Positions 7,512 to 10,000 of a DNA stretch of 10,000 nt are shown here, piece by piece (the stretch's first letter is position 1; every line of letters begins with the position of its first letter). Location: assembly GCF_020217005.1 (NCBI RefSeq), contig NZ_JAIWOI010000184.1:1-10000 (forward strand), given 5' to 3'. The position numbers and the translations under genes were made by a program. The notes under the pieces are model-generated. The model was not told where the DNA came from and did no database searches. It was given only the letters and a program-made list of their open reading frames with translations. Origin of the DNA: Rheinheimera sp. Its GTDB lineage: Bacteria > Pseudomonadota > Gammaproteobacteria > Enterobacterales > Alteromonadaceae.

Positions 7512-7553
7512 CTGCAAAAACGTACAACACTATAAAATCGATGAGGGTACTCT

Positions 7554-8687
7554 ATGTTAAAACGTAAATTACTGGCCATGATGATAGCTGCTGCTGTGTC
7601 TGGTACCAGCCATGCAGCGGTTGATATTAATGGTTTTGCTTCAATTAAAGGTGGTATGGCGCTGAGTAGCGATGATTCACTCTACGGCTATGATGATGAT
7701 TTCAGTTTCAAAAATGAGAGCTTAGCTGCATTGCAGGTTAAGTCCGATCTTGGTGACAAACTTTCCGTGACAGCTCAACTGCTGGGTCGTGGCGCCGATG
7801 ACTGGGACGTCAAATTTGAATGGGCTTTTTTAAGTTATGATTTATCAGACAGTCTGCGGGTAAACGCTGGCCGTTTGAGAACCCCTTTTTACAAATACTC
7901 TGACTTCCGTGATGTAGGCTATGCCTACGACTGGTCGCGTGTACCACAAAGTGTCTATGGCCTGGGTTTTGATAATATCGAAGGTGCTTCGCTTTACCAC
8001 ACCACCACTTTAGGCAACTTCGACTCCTCTTTGCAATTTATTGTCGGCAGTTATGATGGGGATACTTCTATAGGCAGCGCAGTTGCAGACGCACAAATTG
8101 AAAATATCACAGGCGTTGCCTGGGAACTGGGTCAGGATGGATATTCCTTCCGCATGGCTTATCTGACAGGTAAAACTACTTTTTATGTGGATCAACTGGA
8201 TAGCCCGGCAGGTTTATACGCTCAGTTGACAGCCTTTGGCCTTGGCGCTTTGGCCAAAAACTTAGATATAGTAGATGAATCCAGCTCTTTTGCCGGTATA
8301 GGCTTTAACATTGATAAAAACGACTGGCTGGTTGTATCTGAAATCACCAAAGCTAAAGTAGAAGACTCTTTCATTTCTGATCAAGAGTCCTATTACATTT
8401 CTTTGGGCCATCGTTTTGACAATATCACTCCTTATGTATCTTTTGAGAAAGAAGACAACAAAGCAAAAACTGAAATTTATGCTGGTGTTCCTTCTGCCTC
8501 ACCTATTTATGCACCAGTTGCAGGTTTAGTGAATAGTCTGGAAACAGAACGCAACAGTATTAACCTTGGTGTGCGTTATGACTTCCACCCTTCGGCTGCA
8601 TTTAAAGCTCAGTACACTAATGCAGATAATAAAACAGCTGACCGCAAAGACAGTGTATTGGTTGTTGGCGTAGATCTGGTGTTTTAA
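7554..8687 (+). CDS. Outer-membrane porin-like beta-barrel protein
   Basis: This 377-residue protein starts with a clear signal peptide: a basic MLKRK, a hydrophobic core, then SHA/A with likely cleavage after residue 21. The mature part of about 355 residues alternates polar and hydrophobic residues in strand-like segments and is rich in Gly, Asp, Ser and Tyr. It ends in a short strand whose last residue is Phe (VVGVDLVF), the usual outer-membrane insertion signal. Length and composition fit a 16-strand-class porin, though I cannot count strands reliably. A stretch near 105-125 (NAGRLRTPFYKYSDF) resembles conserved barrel segments of gammaproteobacterial porins sometimes mis-annotated in databases. 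Substrate is unknown. GAGGG at 7543-7547 supports the start with 6-base spacing. The next gene follows after 11 bases, so the two are probably co-transcribed. Confidence 0.8.
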   Translation: MLKRKLLAMMIAAAVSGTSHAAVDINGFASIKGGMALSSDDSLYGYDDDFSFKNESLAALQVKSDLGDKLSVTAQLLGRGADDWDVKFEWAFLSYDLSDSLRVNAGRLRTPFYKYSDFRDVGYAYDWSRVPQSVYGLGFDNIEGASLYHTTTLGNFDSSLQFIVGSYDGDTSIGSAVADAQIENITGVAWELGQDGYSFRMAYLTGKTTFYVDQLDSPAGLYAQLTAFGLGALAKNLDIVDESSSFAGIGFNIDKNDWLVVSEITKAKVEDSFISDQESYYISLGHRFDNITPYVSFEKEDNKAKTEIYAGVPSASPIYAPVAGLVNSLETERNSINLGVRYDFHPSAAFKAQYTNADNKTADRKDSVLVVGVDLVF

Positions 8688-8698
8688 GGAATCAAATC

Positions 8699-9112
8699 AT
8701 GTTAAAAAAATTATTCTTAATTCCTGCCCTGACCCTGAGCTTTATGGCTTTTGCCAATGTTGCAGTGATAGTTCACCCGTCCAACGCTGCGACTTTGTCA
8801 CAGGATGACATCAACAAAATATTTACTGGCCGCGCCAAAAGTTTTACTGATGGTAAAGCAGCCGAGCCTGTCAATCTGGCTGAAGCTGTGGCGATACGGG
8901 CTGACTTCGATCAAAAAGCTCTGGGCCGTTCCTCCAGCCAGATGAAAGCATATTGGTCTAAACTGGTATTTACGGGTAAAGGAACTCCGCCGAAAGAACT
9001 GGCCTCAGAGCAGGAAGTGCTGGATGCTGTGGCGAAGAACCCTGCAGCTATAGGCTATGTCAGCTCAGGTGCAGTGACTGGCAGTGTCAAAGTTGCGTTA
9101 ACTCTGAACTAA
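8699..9112 (+). CDS. Short exported PstS-like (phosphate-type) substrate-binding domain protein
   Basis: This 137-residue protein has a signal peptide (MLKKLFLIPALTLSFMAFA, likely cleaved after residue 19), leaving a periplasmic domain of about 118 residues. After a first strand (NVAVIVHP) come DDINKIFTGRAKSF, an IRADFDQKALGRSSSQMKAYW segment in which Arg and Phe are followed by a Trp-ended helix, and AAIGYVSS. In order and wording these resemble parts of PstS-like phosphate-binding proteins. Full PstS proteins are about 320 residues with two lobes, so this covers roughly one lobe, a size common among small proteins annotated as phosphate ABC transporter binding proteins. No permease or ATPase gene is nearby, so transport is doubtful; a sensing or porin-linked role is possible. 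The start is supported by AAGGA at 8686-8690, which overlaps the porin stop. Confidence 0.78.
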   Translation: MLKKLFLIPALTLSFMAFANVAVIVHPSNAATLSQDDINKIFTGRAKSFTDGKAAEPVNLAEAVAIRADFDQKALGRSSSQMKAYWSKLVFTGKGTPPKELASEQEVLDAVAKNPAAIGYVSSGAVTGSVKVALTLN

Positions 9113-9120
9113 AGCTTGTT

Positions 9121-9152
9121 CAGGCAGGTGAAGACATTCACCTGCCTTTGTT
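9121..9152 (+). terminator. Rho-independent terminator after the porin/binding-protein operon
   Basis: AGGCAGGTGAA (9122-9132) and TTCACCTGCCT (9137-9147) form a perfect 11-bp stem around a GACA loop, nine bases after the stop of the small binding protein. The tail, TTTGTT with the first T in the stem, is short and broken by a G, so some read-through into the receptor gene is possible. No A-run lies on the other side, so it is unlikely to work in the reverse direction. Confidence 0.85.
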
Positions 9153-9177
9153 GTAAGCCATACTCTGGATACTACTT

Positions 9178-10000
9178 ATGCTGAAATACCTGAGTTTATT
9201 AAAGAAAATCTGGCTTATTATTGCGATAGCAATTTTAGCCTTTTTAATAGTACTGACGTCGTCGATTTATTTTACTGCCCGCAATGCCGACAGCATTGTA
9301 CTGATCAAAGATAAAATGTACGACAGCTCAAAACTTGCCTCACAAACCGTGGTTGAGTTTAATGCTGTTGAAGAATTTTTTACTCAATCTGTGTCATTGT
9401 CCGATCCGGATATTTTAAGCACAGCCAAAGCGACTGAAGAACGTGTCGTCAGTAATCTGACTCAGTTGAAAAAACTCGATACGGCTAATCTGAAACAGTT
9501 GGAACAACTGGAAAAGAACTTTGGAGCTTATGCCAAAGCCGCAGCAGAAATTGCCCAGTCTATGATTGATGGCACTTTAGATATGGGTGCAGCACAAGGC
9601 ATTATTCAAAATAAAACAGCTTTGTATGAAACAGCCAAAACAGGTTTTGTTGCTTATGAGAAACAAACGGACGATAACTTCCAGCAGATACTGGTAGATA
9701 TGTCGGCTTCATCTGAGCGCTCCGTGCTGATTATTGTATCTTTTGGCACAGTGTTATTGATTATTATGGCGGTAGTAGGCCATGTCATTGGGCGTAATAT
9801 CAGTAAAACTGCCAACAATCTGGCAAGTTCACTGCAGGTATTAGCTTCAGGTAAAGGTTCATTATCCAGTCGTCTGAGTATTGATTCTGAAGACGAGTTT
9901 GGTGCTGTGGCCCGTAACTTCAATGACTTTATTGCACTGCTACAAAGCTCCTTTGTCGCTATAGCTCAGCTGGTTGATCCGGTAAGCCGTACAGCGGACG
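9178..10000 (+). CDS. Membrane receptor with periplasmic helical domain and HAMP domain, cut by window edge
   Basis: The frame is open from the ATG at 9178 to the window end, showing 274 residues. A membrane helix at about 11-32 is followed by a periplasmic region (about 35-180) rich in Ala, Gln, Glu and Lys, likely a helical bundle of the four-helix sensor type. A second helix lies at about 183-203. A HAMP domain follows (about 204-256), with the conserved acidic-aromatic segment EDEFGAVARNFNDF at 238-251. This layout is typical of methyl-accepting chemotaxis proteins, sensor kinases and some diguanylate cyclases; the output domain lies beyond the window, so the type cannot be fixed. A chemoreceptor is my first guess. 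The start is the first ATG after an in-frame stop at 9154-9156. The ribosome site is weak (GGAT at 9167-9170), and the gene follows a strong terminator by only about 30 bases. Confidence 0.85.
   Translation, partial: MLKYLSLLKKIWLIIAIAILAFLIVLTSSIYFTARNADSIVLIKDKMYDSSKLASQTVVEFNAVEEFFTQSVSLSDPDILSTAKATEERVVSNLTQLKKLDTANLKQLEQLEKNFGAYAKAAAEIAQSMIDGTLDMGAAQGIIQNKTALYETAKTGFVAYEKQTDDNFQQILVDMSASSERSVLIIVSFGTVLLIIMAVVGHVIGRNISKTANNLASSLQVLASGKGSLSSRLSIDSEDEFGAVARNFNDFIALLQSSFVAIAQLVDPVSRTAD

Overview
The window looks like chromosomal DNA from a free-living gammaproteobacterium, probably in or near the Alteromonadales/Chromatiales group that holds Rheinheimera, Alishewanella and Shewanella. This rests on the close E. 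coli-like match of CydA, CydB and CydX, a YeeZ-like gene, and the porin/receptor content. The genus is an inference. I see no rRNA, tRNA, CRISPR array, insertion sequence or phage gene.

Left part (1-1022): a leftward gene for a YeeZ-like atypical SDR protein runs off the left edge and probably lacks only its last few codons. It is divergent from the cyd operon across a 245-bp gap. That gap holds a near-consensus FNR-type site (882-895) centred 41.5 bases before a plausible transcription start near 930, followed at once by a perfect 7-bp inverted repeat.

Centre (1023-7221): one tight operon, cydA-cydB-cydX-cydD-cydC. CydA, CydB and the 38-residue CydX form the cytochrome bd quinol oxidase, which reduces O2 to water at high affinity. 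CydD and CydC form the heterodimeric ABC transporter needed to assemble that oxidase. Enzyme and maturation factor are therefore made from one likely FNR-controlled transcript, which ends at a candidate terminator (7241-7287). Two oddities stand out: the D-loop aspartate of CydD is missing, and CydC ends just after its switch histidine.

The 332-bp gap 7222-7553 holds that terminator, a weak promoter candidate and an AT-rich leader with several possible stem-loops. No gene is visible in it.

Right part (7554-10000): a signal-peptide-bearing outer-membrane porin-like protein and, 11 bases later, a short exported one-lobe protein resembling the phosphate-type (PstS-like) binding fold. A strong hairpin terminator follows. 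A membrane receptor with a periplasmic helical domain and a HAMP domain then runs off the right edge. Porin, small periplasmic binding protein and HAMP receptor side by side could form a ligand uptake/sensing unit, but this is inference from adjacency. I found no clear evidence of a wholly new system; the porin/binding-protein/receptor trio and the structured porin leader are the least explained parts.
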